A stretch of 23,705 bases of DNA. Origin: Conidiobolus incongruus B7586. Taxonomy: Eukaryota > Entomophthoromycota > Entomophthoromycetes > Entomophthorales > Conidiobolaceae. The notes below the pieces were generated by a model. The model saw only the letters and a program-made list of their open reading frames with translations, had not been told where the DNA came from and searched no databases. This document shows positions 1 through 10,572 of this stretch, in pieces (positions within the stretch are counted from its first letter, which is position 1; each line of letters begins with the position of its first letter). The position numbers were made by a program, and so were the translations under genes. The stretch covers positions 1-23,705 of the forward strand of contig JNEM01013612.1 of the NCBI GenBank assembly GCA_000697335.1, written 5' to 3'.

Positions 1-194
1 AGAAATGGGAAATTTTTTAATTTCTGATTTTTCAAACATATTATTAGTTTAAAATAGATAAATATATATAAAGTTAATAGGAAATTATATAATTTTAAAA
101 TATATATATATATATATATAATAATTTTTTTGATTAACATATTAACTTTTTAAAATTGGTTATTTAATTTAATTATATTTAAACTAAATATTTA
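1..194. other. AT-rich spacer with (TA)n tract
   Basis: Almost pure A/T sequence with a TA dinucleotide run at about 99-121. No reading frame or recognisable relic was found before the start of the mariner fossil. Confidence 0.6.
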
Positions 195-1215
195 TTATCA
201 AAAGTTTTTTATTTTAATATCAGTAAAACTTAACTATAAACTCTTTAAAATTATTTAAAATTTACAAGCATCTTTTGGTAATAAAGCATTATCTATATTA
301 ATAATTTATTGCTAGGTAAATTACTTTCAAGCTAAAAGAGAAATTATCTAAAATTTGCTAAAATCTAGAAGACTAACTCTAACTGTGACTTTTTTAATTT
401 TTAATAAAGTAAACAAATATATTGAAAAACACCTTTTTATTTTAGCTAGATAATTATCTAAGGACTTTAATATTAGATTTACAAGTATTCTATATATTTT
501 AAAATTTAAGCTTAAATGAATAAATAAAAATTTAAAATGGGTATCTTATAATTTAACTAAAGCTTAAAAAAAATCTTAAATAGCTATTGCTAAATAAAAC
601 TTACTAAATTATTACTAGAAGCCTAGACTTTTAGAGTGAATAACTATAATTGATGAATCTTAGATCTTTATATATAATCCTTTATTAAAATATAAATCAA
701 GATGTTAGATTAAGCTAAATCAACCCCTTCTACAAATCCCTTTAAATAAATATTTTGTTAATCAGTGAATGTTAATTATTATAATAAATTGTAATGATAT
801 ATACTACTTCTATTTAATTCCTAAAGGAAAATCAATTAATAGTAAACTTTATATTATTTTATAAATAAAAGTATATTTAATTAGTATTTTAAATATAATT
901 TAAAATAGCTTATTAGTTTATATAATAATTATAAAATATATTAACTTAAAGCTGTAAAAAATTTTCTAATTAAAAATAACTATAAAAAACTACTATATTT
1001 AGTATATTCTCTAGACTATAACCTATATAATTATAATTATTTTAAAAATTTACAAAACTAGTTTACAAGAAAAATTTCTATAGGAAAATTTAATTGGTTA
1101 ATGAAATATTAAATTTTAGTTTTAATAAAAAGAACTATTTTTTAAATATTAGAGGTTTGTTAAAAATATAGCAAAAAATTATTAATAATAAAAGAAATTA
1201 TTAATTTTATATTAT
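195..1215 (+). mobile_element. Tc1/mariner transposase relic
   Basis: A decayed DNA transposon read on the + strand. From about 262 to at least 700 the transposase stays in one frame but is cut by many TAA/TAG/TGA codons. Landmarks in that frame are the N-terminal helix-turn-helix (SFGNKALS at 271-294), a second HTH around 445-500, KWVSYNLTKA at 535-564, and the first catalytic Asp in IDES at 649-660. A GKSIN-like segment follows near 828. The third-catalytic-Asp region (YSLDYN, Asp codon 1014-1016) is in another frame, so at least one indel lies between. The mariner C-terminal signature is faintly visible near 1150-1200. The second Asp (usually HDNARPH) is not preserved. Many stops sit where Gln or Trp codons are expected, which fits C-to-T/G-to-A decay. 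The left terminal repeat probably includes about 197-222. The right end is unclear, somewhere in 1200-1345. Confidence 0.82.
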
Positions 1216-1349
1216 TTATTTATTTTTATATATTATATATCAAAATGCTTATTTATTTTTAATTGTAACAAATTCTTATTATTTAAAATACAGAGTAATA
1301 TTATAAGATAGATATAAAATTAATTTAAATAACTTTGGTAGAATTTTTT

Positions 1350-2400
1350 CAATTTATTTTTAATTATTATTTTTTACCATCAATTGGTAGTTTAGTATTA
1401 TCAATATTATAGTCATTTATACTAAGCAAAAAACCAGGTTATTTAGTTATTATGATATTATTATCTTTAATATCATTTTTCATGGGTTTTATTATAATTG
1501 AAGGGTTGTTATTACATATCAGATTTATTCTTATATTATTAAAGATATTAATATATTTTGCTTAATGTAAATATCTTTTTTCAATCAATATATTTATAGT
1601 ATCTTGTAAAAGTATTCTATTACTGATTTTGAGTACTAATTAAATAATTTTAATTATATTTAATATATAAATTCATCTTCAGATTTGGTTATTTTCAAAA
1701 TTTGCATTATTTTTATAATTTTGGGTAATATTTTTTAAATTTGGTTATAGCTATAGCATAATTATCTTCAATGGTTAAGTTATTTTGTGTCTAAAAATTA
1801 GTATTTTAATACAGATTATTTTAATATAACTTTAATTCCTTTTGCCATCTTAATATATAATTTACTAATTTTTTATATAAAATGATTATTATATTTTCAT
1901 ATTGGATATGTTTAATATAATCTGATATAAATATAGATAATTCTTATTTAGAGACAATGCCAAACTATTGTAATCAAATATATAAAGTTTATTATCCTAT
2001 ATATACTGATATATTCAGGTGAATTATATTTTTTAATATACCAATAAACAATGAATTCTTGAAAAAACTAAAGAATAGAATAAGTTATAACTATATTATT
2101 ATCAATCATATTAATTAACTATCTTTTTATTTTATTTATAAAAAAAAGTCAACAAAGATTATACTTCCTGATTATTAATAACTATATCCAAAGTTTTTTA
2201 TAATATAATATACTCTTATGATATCAAAAAAATCAAATATTAATTTATAATATTAAAGTATACTCTCTTTATATTTTTAAATTTTTAAATACCTAATTTA
2301 AAAATAAAATCATCTATAGTTTCATTTAAATTGAATTAATTGGAGAAAAATATTAAATTCAAACCAATATTAAAAATATAATTTTTTAGATATTATAAAT
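1350..2400 (-). mobile_element. Ty1/copia-like retroelement fossil fragment
   Basis: On the minus strand this region carries weak but ordered similarity to the C-terminal half of a copia-type polymerase. The order is the end of the reverse transcriptase (around 2200-2310), the conserved region between RT and RNase H (around 2000-2100), and RNase H (around 1430-1800). It is heavily broken, with far more than ten breaks, and strongly depleted in C and G. No LTR pair was recognised for it. It abuts the left target-site copy of the Ty3/Gypsy element, so the younger element may have landed in or beside it. The family call rests on short motifs read by eye, so treat it as a moderate-confidence fossil call. 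Confidence 0.5.
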
Positions 2401-2624
2401 AAATTATTATATGGATATTATGAATTCAACAAAAATATTGATATTAGACTTAATTTGAAAAATCTTTATTAAAGCTGTTTAAATTATATATATAATATAA
2501 ATTTAAAAAATAAATTTTAAAATTCCTAAAAAAATTATAGTAATTTAATAATAGTTCTATTTAATAACTATAAAAAGATTCAATAAATAATTTAGTTTTC
2601 AATATTAATTAAATAAAAATTACA

Positions 2625-2629
2625 TAGGG
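2625..2629. repeat. 5-bp target-site duplication, left copy
   Basis: TAGGG lies immediately left of the left LTR and is matched by TAAGG (8226-8230) immediately right of the right LTR. The copies differ by one transition, as expected for an old insertion in C/G-depleted DNA. Confidence 0.7.
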
Positions 2630-3000
2630 TGTAAGTAAATAATAATAGTTGAGGGTAGAGGAAGTAAGTTTCTCAACACCTTAAGAAATATATAATAACT
2701 AAATTCTTTAATATTAAGGTATTAACTAATAATAATAAATATATTAATAGTTAGGCAAAAGATTTATTTGTGTAAAATATAATATAAGTTAAAATCCCAG
2801 CTAAAGAGAAAAATTTAAGTCTTTTTTATACTTAAGTAGAATATATACACATAAGTATATCAGGTTAAGTAATAATAAAGTTACTTAAACATAAAGATTT
2901 GTAAAATGTTGATAAGATTTAATTTAGATAATTAGGTCTCTAGTAGTGAATTAAAGTGAGGAAAAGTATTAATTAAGTAGCAATTGTTATAATACTTATA
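2630..3000 (-). repeat. LTR (3' LTR of the Gypsy fossil)
   Basis: This 371-bp repeat aligns along its whole length with 7856-8225. Shared stretches include CTTAAGAAATATATAATAAC, AAGTAGAATATATACACATAA and TAGCAATTGTTATAATA. It begins TGTAA and ends TTATA, as does its partner; a former terminal CA is likely. Most differences between the copies look like transitions by eye; I did not count them. Confidence 0.88.
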
Positions 3001-6000
3001 CTCCTTTTAAATTATATTAAGCTATTAATATAATCTTACTCCCTTTAATCTTTTTGATATAAGATAAGTAAGTGTAAGTATCTTTAATCATTTTAAGTAG
3101 TTCTTAAGTTAACTTAAAATTAAAATAACTTAACCACTTTATAAAATAATAAATTCTTTTATATTTTGTTTTATGTGTAAGAATTTTATTAATATAATAT
3201 TCTTTATCCCTTTAATTATTGATAATAGGTAATAGAGGTTTTTCAAAATTCTAATCAGGAAACTTGTTTTTAAGATGATAGTATGGTTTTAACAGTAAGA
3301 TATAGAAGACTAAATAATATTTATAAGTTTTTAATAACTTTAATTTAAAATTTCTAGGTTTAAAGCTTGCTTTAAAGATATAAAATAGCTTAATCTAACA
3401 TAGTAAAAGCTTTTGATTTGTGTTGTTTTTAGATATTTACTTGGTGAAAAGTATATCTGTTATATCTAAAAAGATTAAAGACCTAGATTTATATTTAGAT
3501 AAAGTTTTGTAGAATGTTAAATAATAATTTTCATTGTATATTTGTTTTAACTTAATTGATTTTGAAACTATTTGGTGGATTAATTTAAATCTTTCTAATT
3601 TATCCATGATAAACTCATTGGTGATAATATCTAAGTTAAAGCTAATTAATAAGTTAGGATATTGTTTATAATTTATAAAATAAGGAGTTAAAATATTAAA
3701 CTAATTAATTAAGTTATTACAAGCATATTATAAATAAAGTAAGAAAGTTTCTTAATTATCTTAATTAAAGTTAACATAATTTTTAACCATCTTTTTTAAA
3801 GTTTTAATGACTTTTTTAACTAGTTTATTTGATTAATAATAGTAAATAATATTGAGCTTCATATTAATATTTATATATTATATAAAAGCTTTCTAAAATT
3901 TTAAATTTAAAATTTTTATCAATAATGATAATAATAAGTAATTTATATAATAAGATTACTTTCTTAATTAACAAGTTAGCTACTTTAGATAATATAATTA
4001 TTTTATAAGTAGGAATAAAATAAGCAAATTTACTGTATAAATCAATAACTACTAAAATATTATCATAGCTCTTTTTTAACTTAGGTATTTCTATAAAGTT
4101 AAGTTATATTTAAGCTTAAGGTTTAGATAGTAAAAATAAAGAATTTAATTTATCAACTATCTTTTTTATATTAAATTTATTTTTTTAACAGCTATTACAA
4201 GATTTATAATAGCTTTTTACCAATTTAATTAATTTTGGTATATAATATTTTACTTGAATTTATTGATAAGTTAAATTTAACTTTAATGTCTATTTAACTT
4301 ATAGTTGTAATATTGTTCTAAAATCTTTAATTAAAGGTTAAAAACTTTTAAAATATATAATTTATTATGTTTATATAACAAACCATTTAATATTTAAAAT
4401 CTTTTATATTTAGAAAGTTTTTTCTTATTATTCTCTTTTATTTTAGCTTTAATTATCAAATAAAAGTTATCACATTATAGTTTTTTTTAAAGTCTGATAA
4501 AAGTTTTTATTTTTTAAGGTGATAATTGTTAAGATAGTTTTAATTAGTTTTTTACATTCATTACATATTAGTATATAAATTAGGTTTTTACTTAACATAT
4601 CTACAACTTTATTTTACTTACTAAGAAAATATTTAATTAAGAATAAATACTCTTAGATAGTTTTTATCTATCTAATTTATTTTTTATATAAGTGTTTTTG
4701 TGAATTTAAGTAAATGAATGATTTATAATTATTTAGGCATAAAAACTCTTAATAGAATAACTAAAAACTAAACTTTTTTATGATTTCTATCAATATAAAT
4801 ATTTTTTACTTATATACAAAATAATTTTATTTAGTAGGTGTTAATTTTCTAAATTAAAACATTAAAGGCTTTAGATTTAAATATTTAAAAACCTTTTAGT
4901 GTTTAATTACCCCTTTTAAAGTTTTAAAGTTGTTATATTTTTTAAAATCTTCAATAATTTTGATTTGTATTATCTAACTACTTATTGTATAAATAAACAC
5001 ATCTATAAATACAATTACTAACAATTAGAAGTTAAATTTAGCAAGTTTTAAAGTTATAGCAATTTTGTAAATTAGTGTATAAAAAGAAAAAGTTTGATTA
5101 AAGGTTTAAGTAAATAATTTATCTTTCTTTAATAAATCAGACATAAAATAAGTGAGTTTAATAAGCATAAGAATATAGTCTTTAAAATATATAGTTAATC
5201 TTAGAAAAACTATTATTTAATATTTACTAATAGGGATTATAATATTATATAATCTTTAAAGTTTTGCTAGGTTAATAGAAATTCTTTTAGAAGAGATAAT
5301 GTAATTACAAAATAAAATAGATAAAGTAGTAAAAACATATTTAAAGAGTTTTACTGGTAATTAATTTTAGTTGAGTATTTATAAAATAATTTCTACATGC
5401 AAAATATAATTATTTAAAGTCTTTGAATAAATTAAAATATTATTTAAGTAGCATAAAATAAAATTATTATAATATTTGTTAAATAAATTATTCATTTTTA
5501 TAAATATAGCAGGTGTGTTATAAAGTTTAAAATTCATAACTTTAAATTTATAATATCTTAATACATAATTAAAAATAGTTAAAAAAATACTTTGTTTGTT
5601 AATTAAGATATTATAATAACTATTCTTAAGATATATTTTAGTAAAATAGTTTACACTTATAAATCTATCTTTAATTTTATTTAAATTAAGTAAAGGAGTT
5701 TTATCTTTAATTGTTTTACTATTAAAAACTCTATTATCAATATAAAATTACCAACCCTTATTATATTTTTATATAAAAAAAACTAGTAAACTTTAAAGGT
5801 TTATAGAAGGTTATATAAAACTTAATTTTAATAGCTTGTTTATTTTTTCACAAAGAACTTTATACTATTTAGAAAAAATGTGATAAGGTGATTTGTGATA
5901 ATATTAGGTGTTAGGTAACAGTTTAATTTTATGAGACATATTTTTTTGGTGGTAAAGTAGTTAAAACTTTAAAAACATTTTTGTATTTATTAACAACATT

Positions 6001-7855
6001 ATATAATAGATTTTTAACATCTAAAGCATCATTTAAATCTTTTAAAGAAATAAAGATAGTGTTAAAGTTGATATAAATTATACTAGATTAATTTTTTAAC
6101 TTTTTAATTAAATTCACAAAGGATATTCTTAAAATTATTATATTATTGAAAAAGATATTATTAGTACCTTCTTCTATAATAGAATTAGTTATTAGCTTAT
6201 AACTTAAACTATTATAGCAAAACAAAAAAATATGTTTATTAAATAAACTTTTATTTATGATAATTAGATAATACTTTTAAAACCAACTAAAACCTATAAT
6301 AATATTATATTTTATAGAACTTATTATAAATTAGATTCTTTTAGAGTAATTTATCACCAATAAAATATTACAATATCAAAATCCTTTGGTAGTTTATTAA
6401 GTATTATTTATATAATTCAATACTATATTTATTTAATCATAATATAATTTAAATCTTTTGACAACATTTTTATTAATAAGTGTACTATTATATTTAAAGT
6501 TAAATAAAAAAGAAATAAGGTGTTTATTTAGAGTATCTTTGAAGATTTATAAGGAACACTATTTATTTTCATTAAAATCTAATAAATAAGAGTTTAGATA
6601 GATATTACTGTTTTTCTCTAATAAATTTTAAAATAATTTTTGGTTATTTGAATATATTTTTAAAGGTTCATTATAAAGAATTTTTAACAAAGATTTCTCT
6701 TTATTATTTTAACTATATTATGTTAAATTTAAACTAGATTAATTATTAATCTGTTAATTATTTTCTCTATTGTTCACTTGAATATTGTTGTTTAAAACTC
6801 GATTACTAAAGTTTTTATTATTAAATAACTTCTTAGGATATTTATTCTAATGGTGATTTATATTAATTTATCTATAATAAAACTATTTTTAATTTTTTCT
6901 CAAGTATAATTTCTATTTTTTAGTTAGATACTTTTTTTTCTATATCACAAATATATTTATAACATTAAAATTAAATAATTTAAATAAAAAACTATTAAAG
7001 CTTGTGTAGAAACTTTTTTTTATTCTTTAATATAATTTTAATTATCTTTTACTTTAATGGTTATTTTAATTAAAATAGCAAAACTAACTATTTTCACATC
7101 AATCTTAAAGTAGACAACTATAAAAATATTATGCTTGAGTTTTTTCTTAAACTTGTTTTTTTATCTTTAGATAAGTTCAGAATCTTTAATTTAAGTTAGG
7201 TAAATTCTTCTATAAAATTTCTAACTAAAGATTTCTAAGTAATCTTTGCTAGCTTGTTTTAAGTTAGAGTAACTATATTTAATAAGTAAGACCTTTATTT
7301 AATTGCTTGTTTAAATTGGTTAAACATTTAGATTTATTAGGATAAAAAGAACCATTAGTAAAATTAAGTGTGTTTTTTAAGTGTTTACATTACTAGAGTT
7401 TAATATAAAAGGTTAATTTAAAAGCTAAAATTTTTACTAAATTATATAAATCTAAAGTTTTAATTTCTTTAGAGAATTTGGTTAGTTTGTTTAAAAATTC
7501 TTTTAGTTTTTCAGGAGATTTTAAGCTATTATAAGTAATTAAGTTATTTGTAAAGAATTTAACTTTGTTAAAGCTTCTTAAAATAGATAATAAAATTTTA
7601 TAACTGTTTAATTCAGCTATTATTTGTTGTATATAGTTGATCTACTAGGTTTACTTTAATTTTAGTCTATATTTAGTAAAGGTACCATTAGTATTGATAA
7701 AATATTATTAACTGATAGAATTATAATTATTGTTACTAAAACTTTAAGTGTTTATCTTATTTTAGTTATACACAGAATAATAAGTTACAATTATAAAATC
7801 TTTAACTATAGCAGTAAAAGTGCTTTTAAATCTTTTTAATTGCTACTACTATATA

Positions 7856-8225
7856 TGTAAATAACAATAATTAAAGGTAACAGAAGTAGGTTTTTTAATA
7901 TCTTAAGAAATATATAATAACTAGATCCTTTAGTATTAAGATATTAACTAAAAATAATAAGAAATATATCAATAATCAGGCAAAAGGTTTATTTGTGTAA
8001 AAAGTAATATAAGCTAAAGTTTTAGTTAGAGAAAAAAATCTGAGTCTTTCTTATAGCTAAGTAGAATATATACACATAAATATATAAGGTTAAGTAATAG
8101 TAAAGTCACTTAGATGTAAAGATTTATAAAATGTTGATAAGACCTAATTTAGATAATTAAGTCTTTAGTAGTGAATTAGAGTAAGGAAAAATATCCATTA
8201 AATAGCAATTGTTATAATATTTATA
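7856..8225 (-). repeat. LTR (5' LTR of the Gypsy fossil)
   Basis: Partner of the LTR at 2630-3000. It begins TGTAAATAAC and ends TTATA, and is followed at once by the target-site copy TAAGG (8226-8230). Because the element reads on the minus strand, this copy is the upstream (promoter-bearing) LTR. Confidence 0.88.
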
Positions 8226-10215
8226 TAAGGTATATCTAAATTAATTAAATAAATCTTTAAATAAAATATATAGATTATTAAAATTACATAGTTTTTATAT
8301 ATTAGATAATATATATACAAATAATATTATAACTATATAATATATTTACTTAAATTACTATAAAAATATTTAATTAAAATTGAATAATATCACAAAATAT
8401 ATTATATAATAGTTTTATATTTTTATGAATTTTAAATTATTTAATAGCATTGATTTAATTAAATATATATATTTAAAGTTGAATTCTGGCAATATAAAGT
8501 ATTTATATAATTTTATTAACAGAGTATTCTATATTTTATGTAATAATATTCCAATGTATTCTCTATATAATCTTTATTTAAAAATCCTTTAATTAAAAGG
8601 TTAATAATATTATAATATTCTATATATCAAATTTATTATATATTTGAACATTAAGTTCTTAGTGTATAATAAATAATTATTTATATTATAATTTTATATA
8701 ATAACAAATACTAAATTTGATAAAAATTATATAATTTTAAATAATAGATTTACCTTGAATATATATTATATAAAATTCAATTAATTTATTAAATTTTATT
8801 ACTAATCGAATTATATAATAAACTCATAAATATTTTGAAATTTTTGATTTTAATATTGGCAAGGATTATAGATAAATATACATGAGTAATTTACTAGCAT
8901 TATTAGATATAATTTCCTCGATATTACGTTAAAAAACTAATATTTAGAATATATTATTTTACCATATATATTATCAATTCAATCATTTTTACAGTAAGAA
9001 TTTTAATAAAATAATATGGACATTATAATAAATATAGAATAATCAAGAATTAAAACAATAAATTTGATACAAAATGATAGCACTAATCATTCAAAAATAA
9101 AATAATTAAATTTGTAAAAATACATAGTTTGTAATATTTTTAAAATTATCTTATCAATTAAATAAACTATAATTTGTGAATCACATGATATGATTATGCA
9201 AAGTAAATTATACATAAATTTTATCCATGTTGTTATATGAATTAAATGAGAATGATAAATTAAACACTAATATTGTTGGCTGCTGATATGTACGCATTGA
9301 ATTCTATAATACATTAAAATAGTGTCCGATTGGATTTGATGGTAATACAATTTAATGTAGTCAAAATTGTCTAATTTTGCCACATTACTTTTGTTACATT
9401 GTGCATATTTTACTGGTTAGGTTATGAGATAATTAAAAAGTTAATTATGCAAATTCTATTAGGGAGTTTTCAGAACAAGAATAAAATTTAGGATAAAATA
9501 TATCATATAAGTATTAATCAATTAGTATAAAATATTTTCATCAATATAATCAAGGTGTTTAATCTATATTAATACATAATATTAGATAATGTTATTAAAT
9601 TTATTATTTATAAATATATAAAAAATAAAGAATAAAAAATATTAATATTAGAATATTTACAGGAGGCGGAATTTTTACTTCTCAACATTAGGATATTCTT
9701 AATGAATCAATAACCATAATGTTGAAATTAATAAATTTGTTTTTAACATTGAGCTATAGTTTTCCAATATAGAATTTATTAAGATTTGTGATTGATTGTT
9801 CAATAAATGCATTTTTTTTAACTTTTATCATTTAGAGTCAATTTATCGTATTATACTATTGTCATATAAAATAATGCTTTTAACTAAATGGATATTTAAA
9901 CAGTAATAAAAATTACTTTTTATTCACCATTGTGAAGTTATATTCCAGAGTCAATAATATTATTAATGAAAATGTTTTTTTAATATCTATAGGTTCTTTT
10001 CATTTTACTATTTGTATATTACAATACAATTTTAAATTATAAAGTACTCGAGTTTTAATTGAACTTGGTTTTTAATGATTAAACACACATTCAAAAATTC
10101 ATTAAATTCCGATTTCCCTCAAATACTCTGCCAATTATATCCTCTTCAAATATGCCAAATCAACAAAAATTAATATGTTTTACAAATAAGGTTAATTTTA
10201 AATTGTAATACGTTT

Positions 10216-10228
10216 AATAAAGGTTAAT
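10216..10228 (+). promoter_or_regulatory. Motif AATAAAGGTTAAT shared upstream of genes A and C
   Basis: AATAAAGGTTAAT lies about 345 bp upstream of the gene A start. A one-base-shorter version, AAATAAGGTTAAT, lies at about 10184-10196. The same 13-mer occurs at 17004-17016, 137 bp upstream of the gene C start. No factor is assigned. It may be a shared regulatory site or a remnant of the gene duplication. Confidence 0.3.
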
Positions 10229-10389
10229 TCTAATTTATTTAATTGTGACAATATAATCAAGTGTTCCCAAATTATCTTAAATATAACATTTTTATGTCGT
10301 TTTGTTCGGATGGTAATTAAATTTTGGAATTTATCAAATTTACATAGTGATCAATAAACGCCAATTGTATTTGCCGTTTCACTCAAAAG

Positions 10390-10398
10390 TTGCCTAAC
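10390..10398 (+). promoter_or_regulatory. Motif TTGCCTAAY shared upstream of genes A and C
   Basis: TTGCCTAAC lies about 175 bp upstream of the gene A ATG. TTGCCTAAT lies at 16988-16996, about 157 bp upstream of the gene C ATG. The similar distance in both promoters makes it a candidate common element, but it is only nine bases long. Confidence 0.3.
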
Positions 10399-10469
10399 AT
10401 ACTTTCTAATGAGTTTTGTTATTTAATATATGCGTTAAATAAATTTGATCAGATACTTTGTATATTCAC

Positions 10470-10477
10470 TATAAATA
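10470..10477 (+). promoter_or_regulatory. TATA box of gene A
   Basis: TATAAATA lies 95 bp upstream of the gene A ATG, in a stretch richer in C and G than the surrounding spacer. Position and sequence fit a TATA-driven, possibly strongly expressed gene. In such AT-rich DNA the motif alone is weak evidence. Confidence 0.45.
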
Positions 10478-10572
10478 CTTGAGCCTTTTCTAACTTGAAC
10501 AAATCAGAAAACTGAGCAAATTCACCAACAAACCCATTATAGAACTGTATATTAGTTTTGTATAATATCATA

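Larger units (their letters stand above)
2630..8225 (-). mobile_element. Ty3/Gypsy LTR retrotransposon fossil, both LTRs present
   Basis: A complete-length but broken LTR element of about 5.6 kb, oriented on the minus strand. The 3' LTR is at 2630-3000 and the 5' LTR at 7856-8225. On the minus strand a reverse-transcriptase segment is recognisable at about 5250-5480, followed by a zinc-binding CxxC-type region of integrase near 4185-4215 and the integrase catalytic core at 4007-4100 (for example VVIDLYSKFAYFIP). The RT-before-IN order is that of Ty3/Gypsy rather than copia. A purine tract abuts the 3' LTR on the minus strand (complement of CTCCTTTT, 3001-3008), which supports the orientation. 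gag and protease could not be resolved in 5600-7850. The element carries dozens of breaks and is strongly C/G-depleted. It is old, but RIP-like decay makes an LTR-divergence date unreliable. Confidence 0.86.
8231..10469. other. Intergenic AT-rich spacer
   Basis: No gene or clear element relic was found. 8231-8900 is as C/G-poor as the transposon block. From about 9240 the base composition becomes ordinary for the intergenic DNA of this window. A 9-bp inverted repeat, TACATTAAA (9310-9318) and TTTAATGTA (9351-9359), lies in the less AT-rich stretch 9270-9420; chance is likely. The distal part is the upstream region of gene A. Confidence 0.6.

Noticed and set aside
1-8900. Organellar (mitochondrial) origin because of extreme AT content
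   Set aside because: The block contains nuclear-type transposons and is continuous with spliceosomal-intron genes. The AT richness fits transposon decay.
10558-10572. Non-ATG extension of gene A by five codons
   Set aside because: The upstream codon is TTG. The ATG at 10573 gives a normal signal peptide matching gene C.
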